NCBI RefSeq assembly: GCF_000006445.2
Contig: NC_006047.2
Coordinates: forward strand, 186,001 to 250,000
Length of the DNA: 64,000 nucleotides
Source: Debaryomyces hansenii CBS767
Lineage: Eukaryota > Ascomycota > Pichiomycetes > Serinales > Debaryomycetaceae
Direction of reading: 5' to 3'
The position numbers were made by a program, and so were the translations under genes. A model generated the notes under the pieces. The model ran no database searches, was not told the DNA's origin, and saw nothing but the letters and a program-made list of their open reading frames with translations. Positions 50,619-61,046 of the stretch are shown here, piece by piece (within the stretch, counting starts at the first letter, position 1; the number at the start of each line of letters is the position of its first letter).

Positions 50619-52607
50619 ATGACAAGTATTCATCCATTTGATTCTGTAAAAGATTTTGAAATTAGACTTGCCTCAAAATTGGTCAAAGATGCTTACCCAG
50701 CATCTGCAAATGTTCATTTTGTTCAGATCGACAGAGTCGATCCACCAAAGAAGGACATGATTAAATACTTAGATGCAGAAAAATTAGGAGAAACCCCACA
50801 GGCTATTCCAAGAGTCTTATACACTTACTATTATACCAACACATTAACTTTCAATAAGGCATTGGTCAATGTTACTGCGGGTCATATTATTACCAAGACT
50901 CAATTACCACATGGTACTGTGGGTCCATATTTACCAGATGATATGATGGAATGGGAAAAACTCTGTACCAATCATCCTCTAGTAAAGGCGGAGATCGAAA
51001 AATTGAAGTTACCACCAGGCTACACAGTCAGAAATGACCCATGGATCTATGCCACTGATGATCCAAATGAAAGAAGACCGTTGGTTCAATTTTTCATGTA
51101 CGTTTTGGCTGGAAACGGACATACTGAATCCAATCATTACTCCTTACCTTTAAAGTTTTCACCGGTATTCGAAGCTTTCACCAATAAGTTTATTAGAATA
51201 GATTACTTACCTGGTGGATTTGATGAAACCATCACTCCAACAATGCCATGGAAGGAAGTTCCCTGTGTTGAGTATCATCCTGATTTGAATAACGAAGTCA
51301 ATATGAGGGATGTTAAGCCATTGTTGATTTCTCAACCTGAAGGTCCATCATTCTCAGTCAATGGCTCCAAGGTTAAATGGCAAGGTTGGGAGTTCAGAGT
51401 GGCTACCAGCGCTAGAGAAGGATTTGCTATTTATGATGCTTCGTTCAAAGGTAGACAAGCATTTTACCGTATTTCATTATCAGAAATGACTGTTCCATAC
51501 GGTGACCCAAGAGCTCCGTACCATAGAAAACAGGCTTTTGATTTAGGTGACTGTGGATTCGGGGTTAATGGTAACCACTTGAGTTTAGGTTGTGATTGTC
51601 TTGGTGTTATCAAATATATGGACGGTGTTGGTATTCATGCCAATGGTGAGCCATTTGTTGTTCCAAACACTGTCTGTATGCATGAACAGGATAACGGGTT
51701 ATTATACAAGCACGTCAATTATAGAACCAATAATGCTGTTGTTGCTAGACGTCGTGAATTCATTGTACAAACTATTGCCACTGTTGCTAACTACGAATAC
51801 ATTATCAACGTCAAATTCATCACTGATGGTTCCATCAATATTGAGACAAGAGCTACAGGTATCTTGTCAACCATGCCTATTGACGAAAACGTCAAGGTTC
51901 CTTGGGGCACTATCGTCGGCCATAACGTTATGGCCGCATACCATCAACATATCTTGTCATTCCGTATTGACCCCTCTATTGATGGCCACAAAAATTCGGT
52001 TGTTTATGATGATGTTGTAAAATTACCAAAAGACAAGTTGAACCCATATGGCGTTGGTTTTATCACTGAACGTAAGTTCGTCGACAGATCCGGTCATATC
52101 GACCAGTCGCCATTTACCAACAGATCTTACAAAATCATTAATGAAAACAAAATTAACCCAATTTCCAAGACCCCTGTGGGCTACAAGGTGGTTATGCCTG
52201 CCAGACAAATGATATTGGCCGACGACGACTCGTTCAACGTCAAGAGAGCAAAATTTGCGACAGAACAAGTGTGGGTTACTAAATATAGAGATCACGAACT
52301 ATTCGCAGCCGGTGAATTTACCAACCAATCTCAACGCGACGAAGGTTTAGGTACTTGGGCTAACGGAGTTGATCCCGTCAGAAACGAAGACTTGGTTGTC
52401 TGGGCTACAGTGGGCTTCACTCACATTCCTCGAGTCGAAGATTTCCCAGTCATGCCCGTGGAAATTCACAATATTGAATTGGTTCCATTTAACTTCTACG
52501 ATAAGAACCCTGCCTTAGACATTCCACAAGCAAATAACACTTTCAACAAATCCGTATTGTCTGATTCTAATACTGCTGAAAAGGCTTGTTGTAAGACAAA
52601 GATATGA
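50619..52607 (+). CDS. Copper-containing primary amine oxidase
   Basis: 662 residues, normal for yeast enzymes of this class. It oxidises primary amines to aldehydes, releasing ammonia and H2O2, so the cell can use amines as nitrogen. The cofactor tyrosine (future topaquinone) is Tyr392 in VANYEYII (Asn-Tyr-Glu-Tyr). Copper ligands are His442 and His444 (AAYHQHILSF) and probably His602 (GFTHIPRVEDFPVMP). The likely catalytic base lies in FDLGDCGFG. It resembles Hansenula/Candida peroxisomal amine oxidases, but it ends ACCKTKI with no classical SKL-type signal. Inverted GATAAG sites upstream fit nitrogen control. Paralogue identity (AMO1/AMO2) is not resolved. Confidence 0.9.
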   Translation: MTSIHPFDSVKDFEIRLASKLVKDAYPASANVHFVQIDRVDPPKKDMIKYLDAEKLGETPQAIPRVLYTYYYTNTLTFNKALVNVTAGHIITKTQLPHGTVGPYLPDDMMEWEKLCTNHPLVKAEIEKLKLPPGYTVRNDPWIYATDDPNERRPLVQFFMYVLAGNGHTESNHYSLPLKFSPVFEAFTNKFIRIDYLPGGFDETITPTMPWKEVPCVEYHPDLNNEVNMRDVKPLLISQPEGPSFSVNGSKVKWQGWEFRVATSAREGFAIYDASFKGRQAFYRISLSEMTVPYGDPRAPYHRKQAFDLGDCGFGVNGNHLSLGCDCLGVIKYMDGVGIHANGEPFVVPNTVCMHEQDNGLLYKHVNYRTNNAVVARRREFIVQTIATVANYEYIINVKFITDGSINIETRATGILSTMPIDENVKVPWGTIVGHNVMAAYHQHILSFRIDPSIDGHKNSVVYDDVVKLPKDKLNPYGVGFITERKFVDRSGHIDQSPFTNRSYKIINENKINPISKTPVGYKVVMPARQMILADDDSFNVKRAKFATEQVWVTKYRDHELFAAGEFTNQSQRDEGLGTWANGVDPVRNEDLVVWATVGFTHIPRVEDFPVMPVEIHNIELVPFNFYDKNPALDIPQANNTFNKSVLSDSNTAEKACCKTKI

Positions 52608-52995
52608 TATCTATATATTTTTACTTAATCTAGAATAAAAATCCTAGTTCTACATAATACACAAAACTTTCCGTTAACAATTTAACCATATATTGATACT
52701 TTGAGCATTGTAAAACCTGTAAGGCTTTATTATACAATGCCAATTAATTGCGCCTAGAAGAATTTGTGTCATTTCATCTCCGCAAAATGCGCACGGTATT
52801 TATTATTGTACAGTTACCTAATTCTGCTATATTATGGCATTTTCACAGTATCATCAACAATGGCCAATTCTCCTAGTAAAAACTGACGTTATTGTATATA
52901 TAGTGATTCAAATGGAGAGAATTAAATTTTGAATTTTTTTCATTAGTTTTTCATAAGCTTTAATTTTCATAAAACCTTCATTTACACATTTACTA
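52608..52995. other. Intergenic region
   Basis: 388 bp holding the amine-oxidase terminator and the promoter of the wall-protein gene. AT-rich, no gene seen. Confidence 0.55.
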
Positions 52996-53469
52996 ATGCA
53001 ATATACTACTTTATTCGGTGCTTTATTATTAGCTGCTTCATCCCAAGCAGCCCTTGATAGCTCACAACTTGAATTTCTTACCAGATTTGTCAACGATGCT
53101 AGATCACACACTAAGGAATACTTATCATATGTCCAAACTGCTGATGCCAATATTCCTAAAGATTTCGAGTCTTTAGCCAAACAAATTTATGCTACAACAG
53201 GTGACGGCTACACTAGTGAATTTGATTCAGCCAAGGTCAAAACGTTAGAATCCTTTGCCACTGGAATGCCATGGTACGACTCGAGAATTGCTGGTTCTGG
53301 TTCTGGTTCTGATTCGTCAGAATCAGGTTCCGGCTCAAGCGGTAGTTCTTCATCTTCCAGTTCAAGCTCAAGCACAGAATCTTCCAGTGCTAGTGCTACT
53401 GGTGGTGCTGTAGGCCTCATGGTTCCTGCTGGTGCAGGAATTGCTGCTTTGGCCATTGCCTTACTTTAA
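52996..53469 (+). CDS. Tip1/Srp1-family GPI cell-wall protein
   Basis: 157 residues. An N-terminal signal peptide (MQYTTLFGALLLAASSQA, likely cut near residue 18) is followed by a domain like the Srp1/Tip1 (PAU/TIR) family: FLTRFVNDARSHTKEYLSYV, then IYATTGDGYTSEFD and SFATGMPWYDSRI. A serine-rich, probably O-mannosylated stretch (GSGSGSDSSESGSGSSGSSS and on) leads to a hydrophobic tail GLMVPAGAGIAALAIALL, a GPI-attachment signal with a small-residue omega site just before (SATGG). It is probably a covalently linked mannoprotein of the cell wall. In S. cerevisiae such genes respond to cold, anaerobiosis or stress; that regulation is not shown here. Confidence 0.82.
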   Translation: MQYTTLFGALLLAASSQAALDSSQLEFLTRFVNDARSHTKEYLSYVQTADANIPKDFESLAKQIYATTGDGYTSEFDSAKVKTLESFATGMPWYDSRIAGSGSGSDSSESGSGSSGSSSSSSSSSSTESSSASATGGAVGLMVPAGAGIAALAIALL

Positions 53470-54016
53470 TTTCATTTCGATATATAGCTCATTCCAACGT
53501 ATACCTACTTCATAAAATATATGAATTTATTATAGACTCAGAATTATGTATGGGAGGCATGTGAAGAATTTATGGTGTGCAAGGTCATCAAAATTCGCTA
53601 ATTAGGAGTTGCCTGACTCGTCAATGACTATCGGTTACAACTAATCAGTTCAAGGAGTTAACAAACGCCTAACATGTCAACATGTCGACTCAGACACCCC
53701 AAAGAGTCAGCATTAACGATTTGGCGGGCAATATTATTATAAACTACGTACATAATTTTCCTCTTTAGGTAATCAAAATAAAGGGCTTTGTTTCCAAACG
53801 ACATATGCGAAAATAAAAGAAGTAGGGAAATGAAATTCTTCAGTATATATCTGGCGCCAGAATTATATAGCTAATATACGAAGACAATGATTGAGACTAG
53901 CTAGGTAATCGACACGATAAAATATAAGGAAACTAGGGACCCAGTGAAATAATTTCTAATTGTACAATTATAAGCAGTATATGGATAGTTGGCTGGAAAT
54001 ATTTTGCAAGAAAACA
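53470..54016. other. Gene-free region before the tRNA pair
   Basis: 547 bp. It contains several TGACTC-like words (near 53608 and 53690-53715), a 12-bp palindrome TCTGGCGCCAGA (53850-53861) and a short ACATGTC direct repeat near 53670-53685. I found no LTR ends or protein gene. Confidence 0.5.
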
Positions 54017-54088
54017 TCCGTGATAGTTTAGTGGCTAGAATTACCGTTTGTCGCATGGTAGACCGGGGTTCAATTCCCCGTCGCGGAG
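54017..54088 (+). tRNA. tRNA-Asp (GTC)
   Basis: 72 nt, identical to the copy at 24722-24793, with intact arms and anticodon GTC. Only 8 nt separate it from tRNA-Gly and no T-run lies between, so the two may be transcribed together. Confidence 0.95.
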
Positions 54089-54096
54089 CACTTCTA

Positions 54097-54167
54097 GCGC
54101 AAATGGTTTAGTGGTAAAATCCAACGTTGCCATCGTTGGGCCCCCGGTTCGATTCCGGGTTTGCGCA
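54097..54167 (+). tRNA. tRNA-Gly (GCC)
   Basis: 71 nt. Acceptor GCGCAAA pairs with TTTGCGC plus discriminator A. The anticodon loop TTGCCAT gives GCC, and the T-arm CCCGGTTCGATTCCGGG is intact. A T7 terminator follows at 54168-54174. Confidence 0.95.
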
Positions 54168-54599
54168 TTTTTTTGCTCTTTTTTGTTATTTGGGTCCAAT
54201 TCACCTCATCAAGATCCTTCAAAGCGACTTGATACATCGCCTATGACAACGTGCGTTACTGATGCGAACTCGACTGCGCTACAATTTTCTCATGGGACTA
54301 CTGCCCACAACGAAGATGCAATAATATTAAAAGAATCGCATCAAATTATAATTTTCTATTCTGTCAACAAGAGAATGAAACAGGAAAACACGCAACTTAG
54401 TTGCAATTGCAATTGTAATGCTATTCCCTGTTTCTGGCTGGCATTTTAATTAATATCCAGCTTACCAATTTGTCTGATAGTAGATTCGCCTAAACTGCAC
54501 TGCCGCGCAGATGAGTAAAACCAGCATAATTAAAATTAGTTAGCTTTATCACTAAATTGACAAACATAGGACTTAATAATATAATTATATAGGTATAAA
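54168..54599. other. Gene-free region after the tRNA pair
   Basis: 432 bp beginning with the tRNA-Gly terminator. A frame running through here from 54048 starts inside the tRNAs and is not a gene. Nothing else recognised. Confidence 0.55.
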
Positions 54600-55472
54600 A
54601 TGTCAAGAATCCAAGAATCAGGTATGTTTTCAGGTAGAAAAGGTGGTGGGAGTTGGTACGAAGACTATACTAACAATAAAGATAATTTAAATGGGCATGA
54701 TAGACGACAAACGAAAGGAAGATTTGGATGGGTGAAGAGGCTAATGCAAGGACAGAATAGGAACCAGAATGGCACGTTGGTGTCAACATCTAACATGACG
54801 GAGAATAATGGATATGCTAATTCAAGAGTGAGGGAATCAAGAGGGACAGGATCTTCACAAAGGTCGCAATCGTTTAGTGGTGGAGAGTCATATGAATACA
54901 ACACAGACAATGATGTAAATGGTATGGACCAGAGCGAAGAAATCGACTCATCTAACGACAACCATGAAGCTCGTAGTACCACCAATAGTGATCAGCTAAC
55001 CACACAATCAGAAAATGACAATATAAGTACAATCCCGTTGAAGTCAATGACTTCTGCATCTACAAAATCGCCATCCGTGTTGAGTACAAACCAAGATAAC
55101 AATTCATACGTTGCCTCCACTGCGGAAACGTCACTAGCTCCAAGCATACATGCGAATTCAGTAACTCAAACATTGAACCCCAATAGTCAGTTACAACTGC
55201 AGACATATGATAGAGACAGTGAATCCATAGTCACATTGGCAAGTTCGTCTCGCAGAACCAGAAGAAGAAGTCTTGAGACGAACAGCAGCACCGCTGGTAT
55301 TCCACCGGCAAGTATCATGGAAAGACTAGCAATTCATCCAAATGCTGCCAGTAGTACTTATACTGCAAGTATCCATAATGCAAATGATAGAACAAGCATT
55401 TATAACGGGAATATGGGGGTTTCCCAATCGAGTGTTACAGACTCCAATGACCAAGCAAATTCAGTCAATTGA
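54600..55472 (+). CDS. Ser/Asn-rich hypothetical protein
   Basis: 290 residues, no recognised domain. The N terminus (MFSGRKGGGSWYEDYTNNKD, then RQTKGRFGWVKRLMQG) and a basic motif near residues 202-245 (SESIVTLASSSRRTRRRSLE, then AGIPPASIMERLAIHP) look like conserved islands in an otherwise disordered, serine-, threonine- and asparagine-rich chain. The second island, a run of SSRRTRRRS, would suit phosphorylation or membrane-surface binding. I associate this pattern with uncharacterised yeast proteins but cannot name an orthologue. No signal peptide or membrane segment. Coding status is likely given the length and the ATG in a good context (AAAATGTCA). Confidence 0.65.
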   Translation: MSRIQESGMFSGRKGGGSWYEDYTNNKDNLNGHDRRQTKGRFGWVKRLMQGQNRNQNGTLVSTSNMTENNGYANSRVRESRGTGSSQRSQSFSGGESYEYNTDNDVNGMDQSEEIDSSNDNHEARSTTNSDQLTTQSENDNISTIPLKSMTSASTKSPSVLSTNQDNNSYVASTAETSLAPSIHANSVTQTLNPNSQLQLQTYDRDSESIVTLASSSRRTRRRSLETNSSTAGIPPASIMERLAIHPNAASSTYTASIHNANDRTSIYNGNMGVSQSSVTDSNDQANSVN

Positions 55473-55942
55473 ATGCTGAATCTGTACCATTACCACAATG
55501 CCTTGCCTATTATAACTATATAATGCGTCTGTATACTATTACTATGTAAAATTCTATTTTGGGGTTTATTGGGGTTTATCTGGCTATGTTAAATAATTAG
55601 TCTATTTGGAATTGAACTTTATATTTTCATAAATACTCTAATATTCAATCATTTAACTTCAATATCATGTATTCTATTGCTCTAGAACCCTAGTTTAGAC
55701 ATGCTTGATGTGTAGAAGACAAAAACTTATATTGGACCTCTTCATCAGCTGTTTGATGCAAATATTTGTAATGCCTGCATACAGACGAACTATCAAAAAA
55801 ACAAAAACATAGAGCTCTAATAATAAATGGGATGTATATTCTGCAATAGTATTATTATCTAGACATAGTAAACGGGCCTAAGGGAGAGATATAGCCGAGA
55901 ACATTCCTTTATTATCGGCTGTTTACTAACCCCCTTTTTAAA
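55473..55942. other. Gene-free region
   Basis: 470 bp. A short tandem GGGGTTTAT pair lies at 55561-55579. It does not look telomeric (only two units). No gene seen. Confidence 0.5.
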
Positions 55943-57988
55943 ATGGGTGCTTTTAATTATAATGATAACTCTATCGAGGGCGATGTTTACATTCAGAGAT
56001 TATCAACATATGTCAGAAGAAATGAAGAAGCATTGGCCAACGGCCTAATGTGCTTCTCAAAGAACCGGACAAATCCAAATATCAAGCCACTTAGATTGAG
56101 CTTTACTATTCATCATCTTTATTACATTACAGAGAGAATCGAGTCATCCCCGCTCGGAGTTGACGTTGGTCCTCTTAATATTAAACTTGATAATCCCAAT
56201 CACGTACCCACTTTTATTTCATTCATGGCAAACAATGCCAGGTCATCAAGACATTTTGATAGTGATGCCAAGTCTATCACTTCGATCAATTCTATGCGGT
56301 CCATCGTATCGAGTGCGTCCGTGTACTGGAGATCATTTGCATTCAGTAAAGATCCGAAAGTTATCAATAAGGATTTGAGATATTTGTATTCGTCCTTTAC
56401 AAAGGTTCCATGCTTAATTTTAACACCTAAGACCAAAATAAACAGCATTACTTCTTATGAGGAGTATCCTTGTGACACGTCAGTTCCGGTAAAAATGTTC
56501 AAAAATTTACAGGTATTGGAGCTTGTCGATTACGAACCTAATGAAATTTTTGGTTGGAATATATTAAGTGAACAATTAAGAGTATTGATTATTAAAGATT
56601 CAAAAATCTCTGACATTGGGGAAATCTTATTTAATTTAGTCATAGATGATGAAAGTGGAAGATCATCTTTTAACTTCCATAAGCCTTCAAGAAAGCAAAC
56701 ACAAGATGCTGATACTTCATATATGGATAACGACCATCCACCTTTTAATCATAATAGCAGGCATAATGTTAAAAGAGAAAGAGATAAAACAACTGGAGCT
56801 GGCTCCGCACCCAAAGATTTATTGTACAGCGATACAAATTTATCGAGATTTGGTCAAGATAACACTACGGAATCGCCTACCAAAGACTATTATTCGTTAA
56901 CGGATGGGAAGTGGTCGGTGTTGAAACAATTAACAATTTCAGAAACTTCCATAACCTCCATACGTCCATACGTCTTTAAACCTTTAGGAAATTTGGTTAA
57001 ATTGAATTTATCAAATAATTTATTGGAAAGCTTACCAGAAGGTTTAGACCAATTGCATAACATTAAATATCTTAACTTCGCTGATAACTATATTACTGAT
57101 CTAAAAGCTTTACCGAAAAACCTTAAGTATTTGTCCACTATGAACTTCAATAATAATAAGTTGGAAAGCTTGGAGGGATTAGAAAATTTGTGCTCGTTGG
57201 AAAAAATTGACTTCAGAAGAAATGAATTAAAAGAAATCAAAAGCTTAAAGCCAATCATTTTACAATTTATAAAAAACCCCGAGAAATTCGATAATGTTTA
57301 TCTAGCAAATAACGCTTTGCCTAAGAATTATAGAATCGAGTTATTTAACTTATTTAACGGAGTCAAGTATAAGAATAGTATGAAAATAGATGACTCGAGG
57401 CCTGGATACTTTGAAAGTGCGCTATTATTAGACGCGGAATCTGCCTTTAAATCTTTGGAAAAACTATTTGGTTATATTAATGACACAAATAAATCCACAA
57501 AAGAACAATCCCTTCCCCCAATATCGACAAAAGTATTTGCTGAGTTCGAAAAAGATAAAGGAAGAGATACCGAAATTCAAACCCTTCTTGATCCTTTAGC
57601 CACAATGAACCTAATTTCCGAGAACGATGACAATATGAAACCCAGAAAAGTTGACATATCTCATATAATGAATATGAGCACAATGTCGCCTATTTTACTG
57701 TCCGACTCAACTAGTATTGTTTCTGCGTCATCGAAGCTTCCAACACCCAATTCGCCATTGTATAACAATCAAAACCTAACTAATAAGCAACACACTCCTG
57801 ACACTACTTATACGGCCAAGCCAACTATATCAACGCAAACAGTAAGTGTAAGCTCCACACCTCCCGTACCAACTTCATTGAAAAGGTCTACGACCTTAAA
57901 CCAATTAGACATAGAATCGCCATCATCCAACAATGCGGCTCCAGGTATTATAACTAATGTTCAAGTTACTGCCAGAATGAGTACGTGA
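55943..57988 (+). CDS. Leucine-rich-repeat protein (STK11IP/Sog2-like)
   Basis: 681 residues. The N-terminal 320 residues combine a helical start (DVYIQRLSTYVRRNEEALAN) with beta-rich segments such as LQVLELVDYEPNEIFGWNIL and QLRVLIIKDSKISDIGEIL. Residues about 335-450 are leucine-rich repeats (NLVKLNLSNNLLESLPEG, IKYLNFADNYITDLKA, LSTMNFNNNKLESLEGLE, LEKIDFRRNELKEIKSLK). The C-terminal 180 residues are disordered, Ser/Thr/Pro-rich. This plan recalls LKB1-interacting STK11IP-like proteins and the fungal RAM-pathway protein Sog2, but neither match is decisive. Probably a cytosolic scaffold. Confidence 0.7.
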   Translation: MGAFNYNDNSIEGDVYIQRLSTYVRRNEEALANGLMCFSKNRTNPNIKPLRLSFTIHHLYYITERIESSPLGVDVGPLNIKLDNPNHVPTFISFMANNARSSRHFDSDAKSITSINSMRSIVSSASVYWRSFAFSKDPKVINKDLRYLYSSFTKVPCLILTPKTKINSITSYEEYPCDTSVPVKMFKNLQVLELVDYEPNEIFGWNILSEQLRVLIIKDSKISDIGEILFNLVIDDESGRSSFNFHKPSRKQTQDADTSYMDNDHPPFNHNSRHNVKRERDKTTGAGSAPKDLLYSDTNLSRFGQDNTTESPTKDYYSLTDGKWSVLKQLTISETSITSIRPYVFKPLGNLVKLNLSNNLLESLPEGLDQLHNIKYLNFADNYITDLKALPKNLKYLSTMNFNNNKLESLEGLENLCSLEKIDFRRNELKEIKSLKPIILQFIKNPEKFDNVYLANNALPKNYRIELFNLFNGVKYKNSMKIDDSRPGYFESALLLDAESAFKSLEKLFGYINDTNKSTKEQSLPPISTKVFAEFEKDKGRDTEIQTLLDPLATMNLISENDDNMKPRKVDISHIMNMSTMSPILLSDSTSIVSASSKLPTPNSPLYNNQNLTNKQHTPDTTYTAKPTISTQTVSVSSTPPVPTSLKRSTTLNQLDIESPSSNNAAPGIITNVQVTARMST

Positions 57989-58249
57989 GTTATTATGTAA
58001 ATATACTTTGATTAAAAAACTGCATTCTCTATTTTGTATTATATATTGTGTATGTATCTACTATTAACTAACTATGGAAACTATCTAAGCTTGTTATGTA
58101 ATAATTCTATCAATTCATAATACTCTTTGTGTACAAACTGCCCTCTCTCAAAAAGTTTTTTGCAGCTAAATTAATTCATAATTTTTTTAATATCAGCGGT
58201 TAATTAATGAATTAGTAGAGTATTTATTATAGGGTTGATAATACAGAAA

Positions 58250-61046
58250 ATGTTAGTTTTCTTAGCAATATTGGGTATAATAATATCTACTATAAATGCT
58301 TTGGAAGCAAACAGGTTGATAGATCAAATTTCTTTCCATAAAAACATTTCAGAAGTACAACACCCCCACCAAGAATATTACAAGTATCCATCAGATTCCT
58401 CCAAATTAATAAGATATCCTCTTAAAAAAGATTTCATATCACCTCCATATTATCCTAGCCGTAAGTATTATTTATCAATGGATACGTGTATGATGACACG
58501 TTTACGATTAATCAAGATACTAATCAAAGACAGCTGTCGGAGGTCGTCTAAACGACACATGGAGAGAAGCATATATAAAGGCTAGAGAAATAGTTGAAAA
58601 GATGACTATTGTTGAGAAAGTTAATTTAACCACTGGTACGGGATGGGGATCAGGTCCATGTATTGGGAATACTGGATCTGTTCCTCGTCTTGGTATTCCG
58701 AATCTTTGTCTTCAAGATGGACCAAATGGGGTCAGGTTTACAGACTTCGTTACCCATTTCCCTTCTGGATTAGCAGCTGGAAGTACGTTTAATAGGGGCT
58801 TAATGTATCTAAGAGGTAAAGCTTTGGGTAGGGAGCACAAGAAGAAAGGAGTCCATATTATGCTTGGTCCAACAATAGGACCCATTGGACTAAAAGCTGC
58901 TGGCGGAAGAAATTGGGAAGGTTTCGGAGCTGATCCTTATCTACAAGGAATTGGTGGAGCAGCTACTGTCGAGGGAATTCAAGAAGAAGGCGTAATTGCA
59001 ACAGTCAGACACTTGATAGGTAATGAACAAGAACATTTTCGTCAAGTAGGCGAATGGAATGTTAGTGACTGGTTCCTTCTTGAAAAGTCAATTAGTTCTA
59101 ATATTGGTGATAAGGAAATGCATGAGGTTTATCTATGGCCATTTGCTGATATTGTTAGATCCGGTGCTGGTAGTGTTATGTGCTCGTATAACCAAGTTAA
59201 TAATACATACGCTTGTGAAAATTCATATCTTTTAAATTATTTGTTAAAAGAAGAATTAGGATTTCAAGGCTTTATTATGTCTGATTGGGGCTCCCAACAT
59301 ACGGGGGTATATTCAGCGCTAGCGGGTCTTGATATGAGTATGCCTGGCACGATATTCAATGACTGGTTAGGAGGAAAATCATATTGGGGTCCACATTTGA
59401 CAAATGCAGTCTATAATCAGACAATTCCTCAGGAAAGACTCGATGATATGGTCATTCGGATTCTAGCTCCATTCTTCTTTTGTAATGCTAAAGGCTTACC
59501 TACGGAAAAGGATGTTCCCAACTTCAGTTCTTGGACTTACAATTCATATGGCCAACAGTATCCGCTTCAGCACTATGGCCCAACGATTCAACAGAATTGG
59601 CATAAAGAAGCCCGTTCGATGTTCAGCGATCAAGTTGCATTAAATATCGCAAGAGAGGCCATAGTTCTTCTAAAGAACGAAGATTTCAACTTACCCATTA
59701 ATAAAACCAATGGAATTAGAAAAATATTCATTTCAGGAGTTGCAGCTGGGACAGATCCCAAGGGGTTCAATTGTAAAGATCAACAATGCGTGAACGGAGT
59801 GTTGACTACTGGCTGGGGTTCTGCAACAGTCAATAACCCATATGTTGTCACTCCCTACGAAGCAATTTCTCAGAAGGCCAAAAGTCAAGGCATGTTAGTT
59901 GAGTTCTCTACGGATGCATGGAAATTCGATAATGTTGACGAATTGGCAACAAATGCTGATATGTCAATCGTAGTAGTTAATTCAAATGCTGGCGAAGGGT
60001 ATATACAAGTTGATGACAATTATGGGGATCGCAAAAACTTTTCTTTATGGCATAATGGCGATGAATTAATTGCAAGAGTCGCACAAAAATGTCATAAGAC
60101 GGTTGTTGTTGTTAATAGTGTTGGCCCGGTCAACATGGAAAAATGGATTGAAAATGAGAATATAGTTGCCGTTATATATGCTGCACCCTTAGGCCAATTC
60201 GTTGGACAGGCTATAGCTGACGTATTATTCGGAGATGTTAATCCATCAGGTAAATTACCATTCACGATTGCAAAAGATGATCAACACTATGTACCATTGG
60301 TAGATACTCTTAATGGTAGTAGATCTCCGCAAGACACATTCGAACGTGGAATTTACTTAGATTATAGATTTTTTGAGAAACATCAAATCGAACCACGATT
60401 CGAATTTGGATATGGTCTATCTTATACCAATTTCCAAGTGTCAGATTTAAAAATTATAGAAATCAAGACACCATTAAAAAGCTTAGAGCAACCAAACAAA
60501 TACCTACCAGCTAAAATAGCGAATGAAAATAACATTCTTGACCCTAAAGCTGCATTGTTTCCGAATGGTATCATTGAGTTTGTACCTGGATTTGTATACC
60601 CTTACCTTCACTATGGTAATTCGACGTTACTCAATAATAATAGAGAATTTGATTATCCACTAGGTTATAAGCCAGACCCTGTTAGGACACCGCCTGTTGC
60701 AGGTGGTGGCGCGGGTGGAAACCCTGCATTATGGAATATACTATATGAAATAAGCGCGTATGTCACCAATGCAGGTCGCTATAGAGGGGGCTACGCAACA
60801 CAAATGTACATTGAATTTCCGAACAATCCTTCACCACAGTCCACGAAGGTTCTCAGAGGTTTTGATAAAGTATTCCTTGATCCAGGTGAAGAAACAGAAG
60901 TGAAATTCAATGTATTACAACGCGATTTGAGTATATGGGACGTAAAGCAACAAGAGTGGATTATTCAGAATGGTACCTATAAGGTATACATTTCGACCAC
61001 GAGTAAAAAAACCGAGTTATATGGCATAATCCAAATTTGTTGTTAA
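58250..61046 (+). CDS. Secreted GH3 beta-glucosidase (one intron)
   Basis: Spliced CDS join(58250..58460, 58534..61046), 907 residues. ATG 58250 opens a signal peptide (MLVFLAILGIIISTINA). Splicing joins PPYYPS to PVGGRLNDTW and on to VEKVNLTTGTGWGSGPCIGN, the conserved GH3 N terminus. The substrate loop has LCLQDGPNGVRFTD and the nucleophile is probably Asp321 in GFIMSDWGS. The (alpha/beta)6 sandwich and a C-terminal fibronectin-III-like domain (LRGFDKVFLDPGEETEVKF) follow. It hydrolyses beta-glucosides such as cellobiose outside the cell. Several N-glycosylation sites (NVS, NKT, NGT) are visible. Without splicing the gene appears broken into two frames. Confidence 0.88.
58461..58533 (+). 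other. Beta-glucosidase intron
   Basis: Donor GTAAGT, branch TACTAAT (58518-58524) and acceptor GACAG at 58533; 73 nt. Joining restores a continuous GH3 N-terminal sequence (YYPSPVGGRLNDTW) and removes the apparent frameshift. Confidence 0.87.

Noticed and set aside
53850..53861. 12-bp palindrome TCTGGCGCCAGA, similar to a primer-binding site
   Set aside because: No retroelement sequence surrounds it; short palindromes arise by chance.
54048..54449. 133-codon frame over the tRNA pair
   Set aside because: It begins inside tRNA-Asp and reads through tRNA-Gly; not a protein gene.
55561..55579. GGGGTTTAT tandem as interstitial telomere repeat
   Set aside because: Only two units and no further repeats nearby.
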